Shown: in pieces, positions 1 to 6,141 of the stretch
Layout: each line of letters begins with the position of its first letter
How positions within the stretch are numbered: position 1 is the stretch's first letter
NCBI GenBank assembly: GCA_964361075.1
Contig: CAYHZL010000118.1
Span: 1-11,205, forward strand
Origin: CAYHZL01 sp964361075
GTDB taxonomy: Bacteria; Bacteroidota; Ignavibacteria; UBA10030; UBA8401
Reading direction: 5' to 3'
DNA: 11,205 bases
Position numbers and translations under genes: made by a program
Notes under the pieces: model-generated
Told to the model about the DNA's origin: nothing
Seen by the model: only the letters and a program-made list of their open reading frames with translations
The model's database searches: none

Positions 1-139
1 CCATCTCAAAAATGATACATAGTCATTGCGAGACGTTTTTTGTCGAAGCAATCTTACACTTTCTAAATAAAAAAAAATCGCCACGTCTCCGCCTGCGGCG
101 GATCCTCGCGATGACCGCACTCAGGTGTTTTTGAGATGG
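1..139. repeat. Inverted-repeat (MITE-like) element with REP-type core, possibly cut by window edge
   Basis: A perfect 12-bp terminal inverted repeat is seen: CCATCTCAAAAA at 1-12 and TTTTTGAGATGG at 128-139. Inside it, gtcattgcgag (about 23-33) and the diverged inverted copy ctcgcgatgac (about 105-115) form a second pair. The inner motif 'GTCATTGCGAG...GAAGCAATC' resembles a palindromic repeat found scattered in many bacterial genomes. There is no coding potential. The element may begin before base 1, so its left flank and any target duplication cannot be judged. Its termini resemble those of the element at 4685-4843. Non-autonomous mobility is inferred. Confidence 0.6.
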
Positions 140-159
140 CTTCTAGTTGTTTTTTTCTT

Positions 160-199
160 TACTCATCTACTCAACTACGCGGTTACACAACTACTTCAT
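160..199 (+). repeat. Degenerate 8-nt tandem repeat before coaBC
   Basis: TAC recurs every eight bases at 160, 168, 176, 184 and 192 (TACTCATC, TACTCAAC, TACGCGGT, TACACAAC, TACTTCAT). The last unit overlaps the ATG of coaBC at 198. The units are imperfect, so this is weaker than the heptamer tracts further on. There is no Shine-Dalgarno sequence between the tract and the start codon. Confidence 0.4.
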
Positions 200-1406
200 G
201 TTGAAAGAAAAAAAAATATTGCTCGGTATAACAGGCGGAATTGCTGCGTATAAAATTCCGCTTGTTGTACGGCTTCTTAAAAAAGCCGGTGCGCACGTTC
301 GCGTGATGATGACGCAATCGGCAACGCACTTTGTAACACCGCTGACTCTTTCCACACTTTCCGAAGAAGAAACAATCGTCTCGCTCTGGTCTGAAAACAA
401 AGACTCATCCACAACGCACAGCATTCAACACATCAATCTCAGTCTCTGGGCTGATGCGATGCTGATTGCACCGGCAACCGCCAATACCATTGCTCATCTT
501 GCACATGGCTACGCAGAAGATATTATCGGCACAACTGTTCTTGCGTTGCGCTGTCCGCTTATTGTTGCGCCGGCAATGGATGTTGACATGTATGAGAATT
601 CTGTAACGCAAGCAAACATAGCAGCGCTTCGCGCGCGCGGTCTGTTTATTCTTCCGCCGGAAAGCGGTGAACTTGCAAGCGGTCTTGTCGGTATGGGAAG
701 ATTGCCTGAACCGGAAACAATCGTAAAATTTATCGATGATGTAATCGAAAAAACTCCGCTGGATCTTGCCGGAAAAAAAATTCTTATCACCGCCGGACCA
801 ACACACGAACCGATTGATCCTGTTCGGTTCATCGGCAATCGTTCATCGGGCAAAATGGGATTTGCATTGGCAAATGCTGCTGCACTTCGTGGCGCGGATG
901 TAACATTAATTAGCGGACCTGTTGAACTTCTCACTCCGCGTACTGTGAAGCGTATTAATGTTGAAACCGCAGAAGAAATGCACAGTGCAGTTCTTCATCA
1001 CGCAAAAGCAAGCGACGCAATCATCATGTCCGCTGCTGTTGCCGATTACACACCGGTGCACTCTTCATCAACAAAAATAAAAAAAACGGGTAACGCGCAT
1101 CTTTCGTTGGAGTTGAAACAGACGCACGATATTTTATCAGAACTCGGTGCAATGAAAACAGGTGCTGTGCTTGTCGGCTTTGCATTGGAAACCGATAACG
1201 AACTTCCGAACGCAAAGGAAAAACTTCGCACGAAAAATCTGGATATGATTGTGTTGAACAGCGCCGCTTCGGAAGGCGCCGGATTTGGTGTTGATACAAA
1301 CATTGTTACCATTATTGATAAAAGCGGAAACACAGTAGCATTGCCGCGATTGCAGAAGTTTGATGTGGCGACAGAAATTTTGAGTCGTATTGTAAAATTA
1401 TTGTAA
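198..1406 (+). CDS. coaBC: Bifunctional phosphopantothenoylcysteine decarboxylase / phosphopantothenate-cysteine ligase
   Basis: This cytoplasmic enzyme makes 4'-phosphopantetheine for coenzyme A: the CoaB half joins cysteine to 4'-phosphopantothenate and the FMN-dependent CoaC half decarboxylates the product. The start is ATG 198, because the protein then begins MLKEKKILLGITGG; an in-frame TTG at 147 would add only repeat-like residues. The CoaC domain covers about residues 5-185: GITGGIAAYK (10-19), the active-site His78 in HINLSLWAD, PAMD (125-128, usually PAMN) and the substrate flap SGLVGMGRLPEP (161-172). The CoaB domain covers about 190-402: ITAGPTHEPID (197-207), NRSSGKMG (214-221), AAVADY (279-284) and KIKK (293-296). 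The length of 402 residues is normal. The flap lacks the cysteine known from E. coli Dfp. The next gene starts 6 bp downstream, suggesting co-transcription. No Shine-Dalgarno sequence is visible. Confidence 0.95.
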   Translation: MLKEKKILLGITGGIAAYKIPLVVRLLKKAGAHVRVMMTQSATHFVTPLTLSTLSEEETIVSLWSENKDSSTTHSIQHINLSLWADAMLIAPATANTIAHLAHGYAEDIIGTTVLALRCPLIVAPAMDVDMYENSVTQANIAALRARGLFILPPESGELASGLVGMGRLPEPETIVKFIDDVIEKTPLDLAGKKILITAGPTHEPIDPVRFIGNRSSGKMGFALANAAALRGADVTLISGPVELLTPRTVKRINVETAEEMHSAVLHHAKASDAIIMSAAVADYTPVHSSSTKIKKTGNAHLSLELKQTHDILSELGAMKTGAVLVGFALETDNELPNAKEKLRTKNLDMIVLNSAASEGAGFGVDTNIVTIIDKSGNTVALPRLQKFDVATEILSRIVKLL

Positions 1407-1412
1407 ACTCTC

Positions 1413-2177
1413 ATGTCTTCATCGAACACCGAATTTTTCAGCATACTCACTTCTGCACAGCATTTTTTACAACAAGAACAAGAATTGTTTGGCAACACAT
1501 TGTATCCCGAACATATTCAACAGACAAAGGACGAACCTCTCTTGCCGAAAAAAATTTCCATACCGGCTGCAGCAACAGAAATAAAAAAAGAATCATCGGC
1601 AGAGCCGTGGCAAGCAGCAGCATCGCTTGCAAACTTACAGGCACAGATTTGCGAGTGCAAAAAATGCGAGCTTGGTGCAACGCGGACAAAATTTGTGTTC
1701 GGTGTCGGTAATCCGAATGCGGGTGTGTTGTTTATCGGCGAAGCGCCGGGCGCAGATGAAGATGAGCAAGGTGAACCATTTGTCGGACGCGCGGGACAAT
1801 TGTTGAACAAAATTATCGGAGCAATCAATTTCAAACGCGAAGAAGTATATATTGCAAATATTTTAAAATGCCGTCCGCCGAACAATCGTCGTCCGCTTCC
1901 CTCCGAAGTAGAATTGTGCGAACCGTATTTGTGGAAACAAATTGAATTGATTCAGCCGAAAATTATTTTATGTCTCGGCATGACAGCAGCGCAGACGTTA
2001 TTGAAAACAACCGAATCGCTCGGCGCAATGCGGGAAAAAATACACCGGTATCGCGGCATTCCGCTGATGGTAACATACCATCCTGCCGCGCTTCTCCGCA
2101 ATCCGAATTGGAAAAAACCGACGTGGGAAGATGTGCAGAAGCTGCGAAAGATGTACGACGAGTTACAAAGCAATTAA
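1413..2177 (+). CDS. Family 4 uracil-DNA glycosylase (4Fe-4S)
   Basis: It is predicted to remove uracil from DNA, starting base-excision repair of deaminated cytosine. Residues 1-70 are a polar, low-conservation N-terminal extension. The catalytic domain follows: Cys82 and Cys85 (CKKC), then Cys153 and Cys169. The 68 and 16 residue spacings match the iron-sulfur ligands of family 4 enzymes. The water-activating motif GEAPGADEDEQGEPFVG covers 109-125 and the DNA-binding loop HPAALLRNP covers 223-231. The extension plus this domain is also the layout annotated as 'SPO1 DNA polymerase-related' protein in many genomes. It starts 6 bp after coaBC, and its stop codon (2175-2177) lies inside the first heptamer unit of the downstream repeat. 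No Shine-Dalgarno sequence is seen. Family 4 assignment is firm; substrate range is inferred. Confidence 0.93.
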   Translation: MSSSNTEFFSILTSAQHFLQQEQELFGNTLYPEHIQQTKDEPLLPKKISIPAAATEIKKESSAEPWQAAASLANLQAQICECKKCELGATRTKFVFGVGNPNAGVLFIGEAPGADEDEQGEPFVGRAGQLLNKIIGAINFKREEVYIANILKCRPPNNRRPLPSEVELCEPYLWKQIELIQPKIILCLGMTAAQTLLKTTESLGAMREKIHRYRGIPLMVTYHPAALLRNPNWKKPTWEDVQKLRKMYDELQSN

Positions 2178-2198
2178 CAATTAACAATGGACAATGAA
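2171..2198 (+). repeat. Heptanucleotide tandem repeat (CAATTAA-type, 4 units)
   Basis: Four consecutive 7-base units are visible: CAATTAA, CAATTAA, CAATGGA, CAATGAA. The first unit supplies the last bases and the stop codon of the uracil-DNA glycosylase gene. This resembles the short tandemly repeated repetitive (STRR) heptamers described in cyanobacteria; that comparison is by structure only. Confidence 0.7.
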
Positions 2199-2217
2199 TA
2201 TCTATATTGTGGTTTTC

Positions 2218-2280
2218 TGTTGACTGTTCACTGTTGACTGTTGACTGTTCACTGTTCACTGTTCACTGTCCACTGTTCAC
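2218..2280 (+). repeat. Heptanucleotide tandem repeat (TGTTSAC, 9 units) before dnaB
   Basis: Nine 7-base units run without interruption: TGTTGAC at units 1, 3 and 4, TGTTCAC at units 2, 5, 6, 7 and 9, and TGTCCAC at unit 8. A partial tenth unit (TGT) follows, and an A-run leads into the dnaB ATG at 2291. Because three units equal seven codons, the tract stays open in the dnaB frame and produces a spurious N-terminal extension from a TTG at 2207. Copy-number change would alter the leader of the dnaB transcript. Confidence 0.9.
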
Positions 2281-2290
2281 TGTAAAAAAA

Positions 2291-3697
2291 ATGGCTGACC
2301 AAAAAAATATAGAACACTCTTTAGGACGTGTACCGCCGCAGGCAGTAGATATTGAAATGGCTGTGCTCGGCGCAATGATTCTCGAAAAAAATGCAATCTC
2401 CCGTGCAATAGAAATTTTAGACAAGACTGCATTTTATAAACCCGCACACCAAAAGATTTTTGACGCTGTCATTGAACTTTCCGAACGCAACGAAGCGGTA
2501 GATTCCATTACGCTTGTTGAAGAACTGCGCCGCCGCAATCATCTCGATGAAATTGGCGGACCGGTGTACATTTCAGATTTAACGATGCGCGTAACATCTG
2601 CGGCAAATGTTGAGTACCACGCAAAAATCGTTCTCGAAAAATCTCTGCTGCGCAATCTCATTTCCGAAAGTTCCGATATCACAAGCCGCGCCTTCAACGA
2701 AGCGGAAGATGCACTCGATTTACTTGATGAAGCCGAACAAAAAATTTTCCGCATCTCCGAAAAGAGAATGAGAAAAAGTTTTATTTCGATGAAAGATGCC
2801 GTGCATTCCACATTCGAACTGCTGCAAAGCATTCACGGAAAACACAACGGCGTTACCGGTGTGCCATCCGGATTTACTGCGCTCGATAATTTAACCGGCG
2901 GTTTTCAAAATTCGGATTTGATTATTGTTGCCGCACGTCCTTCGATGGGAAAAACTGCGCTCGTCCTTTCGCTGGCGCGCAACGCGGCTATTGACCACAA
3001 TGTTCCCATTGCATTTTTTAGTTTAGAAATGTCGTCGCAGCAACTTGTGATGCGTTTAATCTGTGCCGAAGCGCGTGTGAATGCTCATCAAGTGCGCACC
3101 GGACGCTTACCCGAAGATGAGTGGCGGAAGTTGAGTACAAAAATCGGCAAGCTGCATCAGGCAAAAATTTTTATTGATGACACACCTGCGCTCGGTATTC
3201 TTGAATTGCGCGCAAAAGCCCGCCGGTTAAAAGTGGAACATAACATCGGCATGGTGATTATAGATTATTTGCAGTTGATGCAGGGACCAAAAAATATTCA
3301 AAGTCGTGAGCAGGAAATTTCTGTCATCTCGCGCTCACTGAAAGCGCTTGCAAAAGAATTAAATATTCCGGTGATGGCGCTTTCACAGTTGAATCGTGCG
3401 GTAGAAGCACGAACTGATAAACGACCGATGCTTCAGGATTTGCGTGAGTCCGGCGCTATTGAACAAGATGCCGACGTGGTATTGTTTATTCATCGTCCGG
3501 AAAGATACGGCATGCAAAAAGAAGACGGCACTTCATCGGAAGGTCTCGCTGAAATTATTATCGGCAAGCAACGTAACGGACCTATTGATAATGTTGAATT
3601 GACGTTCACAAAAGAATATGCACGCTTTGATAATATGGCACCGCAGTACTTTGAAGAATATGCGCCGCCGCCAATTTCTAATGAACCGGCGTTTTAA
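2291..3697 (+). CDS. dnaB: Replicative DNA helicase DnaB
   Basis: This is the hexameric 5'-3' helicase that unwinds DNA at the replication fork and recruits primase. Start ATG 2291 gives MADQKNIEHSLGRVPPQ, a typical DnaB N-terminus; the reading frame upstream is only the heptamer tract. The N-terminal primase-interacting domain (about 13-150) begins with PPQAVDIEMAVLGAMI. The RecA-like ATPase domain (about 185-450) has Walker A ARPSMGKTA (215-223), FSLEM (243-247), Walker B VIIDYLQLM (322-330), QLNRAVEAR (366-374), DLRESGAIEQDAD (383-395) and KQRNGP with the arginine finger (426-431). The length of 468 residues is normal and no intein is present. The codons look like those of coaBC. No Shine-Dalgarno sequence precedes the start; eight A residues do. 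Confidence 0.97.
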   Translation: MADQKNIEHSLGRVPPQAVDIEMAVLGAMILEKNAISRAIEILDKTAFYKPAHQKIFDAVIELSERNEAVDSITLVEELRRRNHLDEIGGPVYISDLTMRVTSAANVEYHAKIVLEKSLLRNLISESSDITSRAFNEAEDALDLLDEAEQKIFRISEKRMRKSFISMKDAVHSTFELLQSIHGKHNGVTGVPSGFTALDNLTGGFQNSDLIIVAARPSMGKTALVLSLARNAAIDHNVPIAFFSLEMSSQQLVMRLICAEARVNAHQVRTGRLPEDEWRKLSTKIGKLHQAKIFIDDTPALGILELRAKARRLKVEHNIGMVIIDYLQLMQGPKNIQSREQEISVISRSLKALAKELNIPVMALSQLNRAVEARTDKRPMLQDLRESGAIEQDADVVLFIHRPERYGMQKEDGTSSEGLAEIIIGKQRNGPIDNVELTFTKEYARFDNMAPQYFEEYAPPPISNEPAF

Positions 3698-3701
3698 ATA
3701 G

Positions 3702-3748
3702 GAATTATGAATTATGAAATTGCTGTTTTCATCCTTCATCTTTCATCT
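3702..3748 (+). repeat. Two short heptanucleotide repeats (GAATTAT and TTCATCY) after dnaB
   Basis: GAATTAT occurs twice in tandem at 3702-3715, followed by a related GAAATTG. TTCATCC, TTCATCT, TTCATCT follow at 3728-3748. Both have a 7-base period but different unit sequences. They fill most of the 87-bp spacer between dnaB and the DUF1460 gene. A spurious in-frame ATG at 3707 lies inside the first tract. Confidence 0.65.
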
Positions 3749-3771
3749 GTGCAAACTCACTTCGTAAAAAC

Positions 3772-3777
3772 AAAGGA
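3772..3777 (+). promoter_or_regulatory. Shine-Dalgarno site of the DUF1460 gene
   Basis: AAAGGA lies 7 bases before ATG 3785. It favours that start over the upstream ATG 3707 in the repeat and places a twin-arginine signal at the very N-terminus. Few genes in this window have such a site. Confidence 0.6.
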
Positions 3778-3784
3778 TAACAAT

Positions 3785-4669
3785 ATGAATCGACGAACTT
3801 TCATTACATCAACATCGTTGAGTGCGCTGACAGCGGCAATTCCGGCAAAAATTTTTAGTGCGTTCGCGCAAAAAAATGATGATGAACAAATCTGCGTATC
3901 AAAATTTGATTTCGCTGTTTCAAAAAAATTGGCGGAAAAACCAATCAACGAAGTGATTGTTGAAATCGGCAAATCGTTTCTCGGTGTTGAGTACGCCGCG
4001 CACACATTGGAAGATGACGGCGATGAAAAACTTATCATCAACTTGCGTGCGTTAGATTGCGTAACGTTTTACGAAAACTGTCTCGTGCTTGCGCGCTGTA
4101 TAAAATTTAAGAAAACAACGTTTGAAGATTACAAAGCGCAATTACAATTCATCCGCTACCGCAATGGAAAAATTGACGGGTATGCCAGCCGGCTGCATTA
4201 CACTACCGATTATTGGTACGATGCCGAACAAAAAGGTGTACTGAAAGTTGTTACCAAAGAAATTTTTGGTGAAAAAAATGTTGTGCAGATTCCGAAGCCG
4301 ATTAATTTTATGACTGCCCATCGCACCGCGTACAAACATCTCGCAGCCAACAGTGCGAACTTCGAAAAAATTAAGGCGATGGAAAACGAATTAAACAAGC
4401 GCGAATCATTCTTCCTGCCAAAAGGTAACGTGCACATGTTCGCCGATACAATTATGAGCGGTGATTTACTCGGTATTACCACTAATGTGGAAGGAATGGA
4501 TATTGCACACACCGGCGTGGCACTCCGCACGGAAGACGGTGTGCTGCGATTTATGCACGCACCGAATGTTGGACACAAAGTGCAAATTACCGAAACATCG
4601 CTGCATGATTATCTTGCGAAGAATGGAAAGCAAACAGGGATTATTGTAGCAAGAGTGAATGAAGTATAA
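3785..4669 (+). CDS. DUF1460 family exported NlpC/P60-like protein
   Basis: The 294-residue protein starts MNRRTFITSTSLSALTAAIP, a twin-arginine (Tat) type signal with likely cleavage near AFA-Q (about 28-29). The rest matches the DUF1460 (N-acetylmuramoyl-L-alanine amidase-like) family by motif. The candidate nucleophile is Cys92 in LDCVTFYEN (90-98); RLHYTTDYW covers 136-144; GDLLGITTN (226-234) is followed by His242 in AHTGVA and His258 in MHAP. The family has an NlpC/P60-like papain fold and is thought to act on cell-wall peptides, so a periplasmic peptidoglycan amidase or peptidase role is likely, but the substrate is not shown here. It is preceded by AAAGGA at a good distance. It is separated from the next gene by about 200 bp holding an inverted-repeat element, so it is probably the last gene of the left block. 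Confidence 0.82.
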   Translation: MNRRTFITSTSLSALTAAIPAKIFSAFAQKNDDEQICVSKFDFAVSKKLAEKPINEVIVEIGKSFLGVEYAAHTLEDDGDEKLIINLRALDCVTFYENCLVLARCIKFKKTTFEDYKAQLQFIRYRNGKIDGYASRLHYTTDYWYDAEQKGVLKVVTKEIFGEKNVVQIPKPINFMTAHRTAYKHLAANSANFEKIKAMENELNKRESFFLPKGNVHMFADTIMSGDLLGITTNVEGMDIAHTGVALRTEDGVLRFMHAPNVGHKVQITETSLHDYLAKNGKQTGIIVARVNEV

Positions 4670-4684
4670 TAGACCTTAGATAGA

Positions 4685-4843
4685 GCATCTCTAAAAACTA
4701 ATTTAATGGAACACGTGAGCGAAGCCATCACTTCGTGAGATAACACTGATGGGACTGATTTTCACTGATAAAATCCGTATTAATCCGTTTAATCCGCGTC
4801 ATCAGTGTTCTATTTTTATTCATTCGTGAGTTTTTAGAGATGC
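4685..4843. repeat. Inverted-repeat (MITE-like) element with nested inner palindrome
   Basis: Perfect 15-bp terminal repeats are seen: GCATCTCTAAAAACT at 4685-4699 and its reverse complement at 4829-4843. A separate inner pair, AACACTGATG (4742-4751) and CATCAGTGTT (4800-4809), encloses 'AATCCGT'-type repeated words (about 4773-4800). The ends resemble those of the element at 1-139 (CATCTC then A-run), but the cores are unrelated. There is no open reading frame. It ends 25 bp before the first methyltransferase gene, so any promoter for that operon lies in or next to it. No clear target-site duplication is visible. Confidence 0.7.
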
Positions 4844-4868
4844 CCTTATATTAATCTGATAAACCAAA

Positions 4869-5789
4869 ATGCAGCTTACAGCAACCAAAGCAAAACCTTT
4901 TCTGAAATGGGCTGGTGGAAAAGCACAGCTCATTAACCAGATTACTGCTCGTTTACCGGAAGAAATCCGCGGGAGAAAGATACACAAGTACGTAGAGCCG
5001 TTCATAGGCGGAGGCGCGCTTTTCTTCCATATTGCACAGACATTCGATATTGATGAATTCTTCATTTCAGATGTGAATGAGGAATTGATTCTTGCTTATA
5101 TCACGATCAAAAAAGATGTGGACGGACTTATTGATGCATTGAAAATAATGGAACGAAAATATTTTCGCCTTTCTCCAAGCCGTCAAGAGGAATACTTTTA
5201 TACTATTCGTTTCCAACTCAATGAACAACGGACTGATTTCAGTGTTCGCCGATTCCACCCAACATGGGTTGATCGTGCAGCGCAAATTATTTTTCTTAAT
5301 AAGACTTGCTTCAACGGTCTGTTTCGTGTGAATTCAAAAGGTGAGTTCAACGTACCATTTGGTAAATATAAAAACCCGACAATTTGTGCAGAAGAAAATC
5401 TCCGCGAAGTATCCGAACTGCTCCAACGCGCGGAAATACGTCTCGGAGATTTTACCGAGTGCGAACAGTTTGTTGACGACGAGTCGTTTGTTTATTTTGA
5501 TCCACCGTATCGCCCGATTAGCAAAACCGCAAGTTTTACTTCTTATTCAAAGTACGAATTTGATGATGCTGCACAGTTACGCCTCGCTTCGTTCTATAGT
5601 CTATTGCACAAAAAAAATGCGAGGTTGATGTTAAGTAATTCGGATCCAAAGAATGAAAATCCAAATGACCACTTCTTTGAGAACGCGTACAAGGAGTTTA
5701 GCATTGAACGCGTCAGAGCGGTTAGGATGATAAATTGCAACGCTGAAAAACGTGGGGCAATTAATGAACTTTTAATCATGAACTACTAA
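4869..5789 (+). CDS. Dam-family (D12 class) DNA adenine-N6 methyltransferase
   Basis: It transfers a methyl group from S-adenosylmethionine to adenine N6 in a short DNA site. Residue landmarks are those of the Dam/DpnM (MethyltransfD12) family: FLKWAGGK (11-18), the SAM-binding motif EPFIGGGAL (43-51), NKTCFNGLFRVN (144-155) followed by KGEFNVPFGKY (157-167), the catalytic DPPY (211-214), SNSD (256-259) and the terminal LLIMNY. The length of 306 residues is usual. Characterised members often act on GATC, so GATC is the best guess, not a demonstrated target. It is the first gene of a tight operon: the next start is only 4 bp after its stop. Start ATG 4869 is chosen because the conserved domain begins ten residues later. 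No Shine-Dalgarno sequence is seen. It probably protects DNA from the endonuclease two genes downstream. Confidence 0.93.
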   Translation: MQLTATKAKPFLKWAGGKAQLINQITARLPEEIRGRKIHKYVEPFIGGGALFFHIAQTFDIDEFFISDVNEELILAYITIKKDVDGLIDALKIMERKYFRLSPSRQEEYFYTIRFQLNEQRTDFSVRRFHPTWVDRAAQIIFLNKTCFNGLFRVNSKGEFNVPFGKYKNPTICAEENLREVSELLQRAEIRLGDFTECEQFVDDESFVYFDPPYRPISKTASFTSYSKYEFDDAAQLRLASFYSLLHKKNARLMLSNSDPKNENPNDHFFENAYKEFSIERVRAVRMINCNAEKRGAINELLIMNY

Positions 5790-5793
5790 TCAG

Positions 5794-6141
5794 ATGCCTA
5801 GAAAAAAAGAATATATTGCTTCGCCGAATTATTTAACTGATATGTACAGTAACCCATGTTATTTCGGTGGATTTCAACTAAAAACAAAAGTGCCGATTGA
5901 TACAATCAAAATAGAAAAAAAGTTTTTTTCTTTTCAAAATAAGGTTGATGAAAGAGAAGTCGATTATATGGTGGAGCACTTCTATATTGATGCTTGGTAC
6001 CCAATAATGGTAAACCAGAAATACTATCTTATAGATGGCCAACACCGTATTGCAGCAGCAAAGAAAATGCACCTTAAGTATATTGATGTAGTGGTTGAGG
6101 ATAGAGAATTGATTAAATATGGTAAGAAAAGGAAGGGATAA
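5794..6141 (+). CDS. Small free-standing ParB/Srx-fold protein with DGQHR motif
   Basis: This 115-residue protein has only a ParB N-terminal-like domain: VPIDTIKIEKKFF (33-45), a region that could pair with the 'VDEREVDYMVEHF' helix (51-63), PIMVNQKYYLIDGQHR (70-85) and the G-x-x-R-x-x-A box at 82-88, which binds nucleotide phosphates in ParB-type CTPases. The same DGQHR string is the signature of DndB-type proteins of DNA phosphorothioate systems. No helix-turn-helix or dimerisation domain follows, so it is not a chromosome-partitioning ParB. The C-terminus is basic (YGKKRKG). It sits 4 bp after the methyltransferase and overlaps the endonuclease start by 23 bases, so it is part of the restriction operon. 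A regulatory, clamp-like or nicking role is possible, but no function can be assigned from sequence. Its codons are A+T-rich, unlike dnaB. Confidence 0.75.
   Translation: MPRKKEYIASPNYLTDMYSNPCYFGGFQLKTKVPIDTIKIEKKFFSFQNKVDEREVDYMVEHFYIDAWYPIMVNQKYYLIDGQHRIAAAKKMHLKYIDVVVEDRELIKYGKKRKG

Noticed and set aside
147..197. Upstream TTG start extending CoaBC by 17 residues
   Set aside because: The added residues come from the T-rich and octamer-repeat spacer and have no family match; ATG 198 gives the normal N-terminus.
2218..2280. CRISPR array
   Set aside because: Units are 7 bases with no spacers between them, so this is a simple tandem repeat.
2207..2290. N-terminal extension of DnaB through the heptamer tract
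   Set aside because: It is an artefact of a 7-base repeat staying open for 21-base cycles; DnaB normally begins close to ATG 2291.
2171..2290. Replication origin next to dnaB
   Set aside because: No DnaA boxes or oriC-like clusters were seen; dnaB is often far from the origin.
3707..3784. Upstream ATG for the DUF1460 protein
   Set aside because: It lies in the GAATTAT repeat and would bury the twin-arginine signal; ATG 3785 has a ribosome site.
5794..6141. Chromosome or plasmid partition ParB
   Set aside because: No ParA partner, no HTH and no dimerisation domain; it is embedded in a restriction operon.
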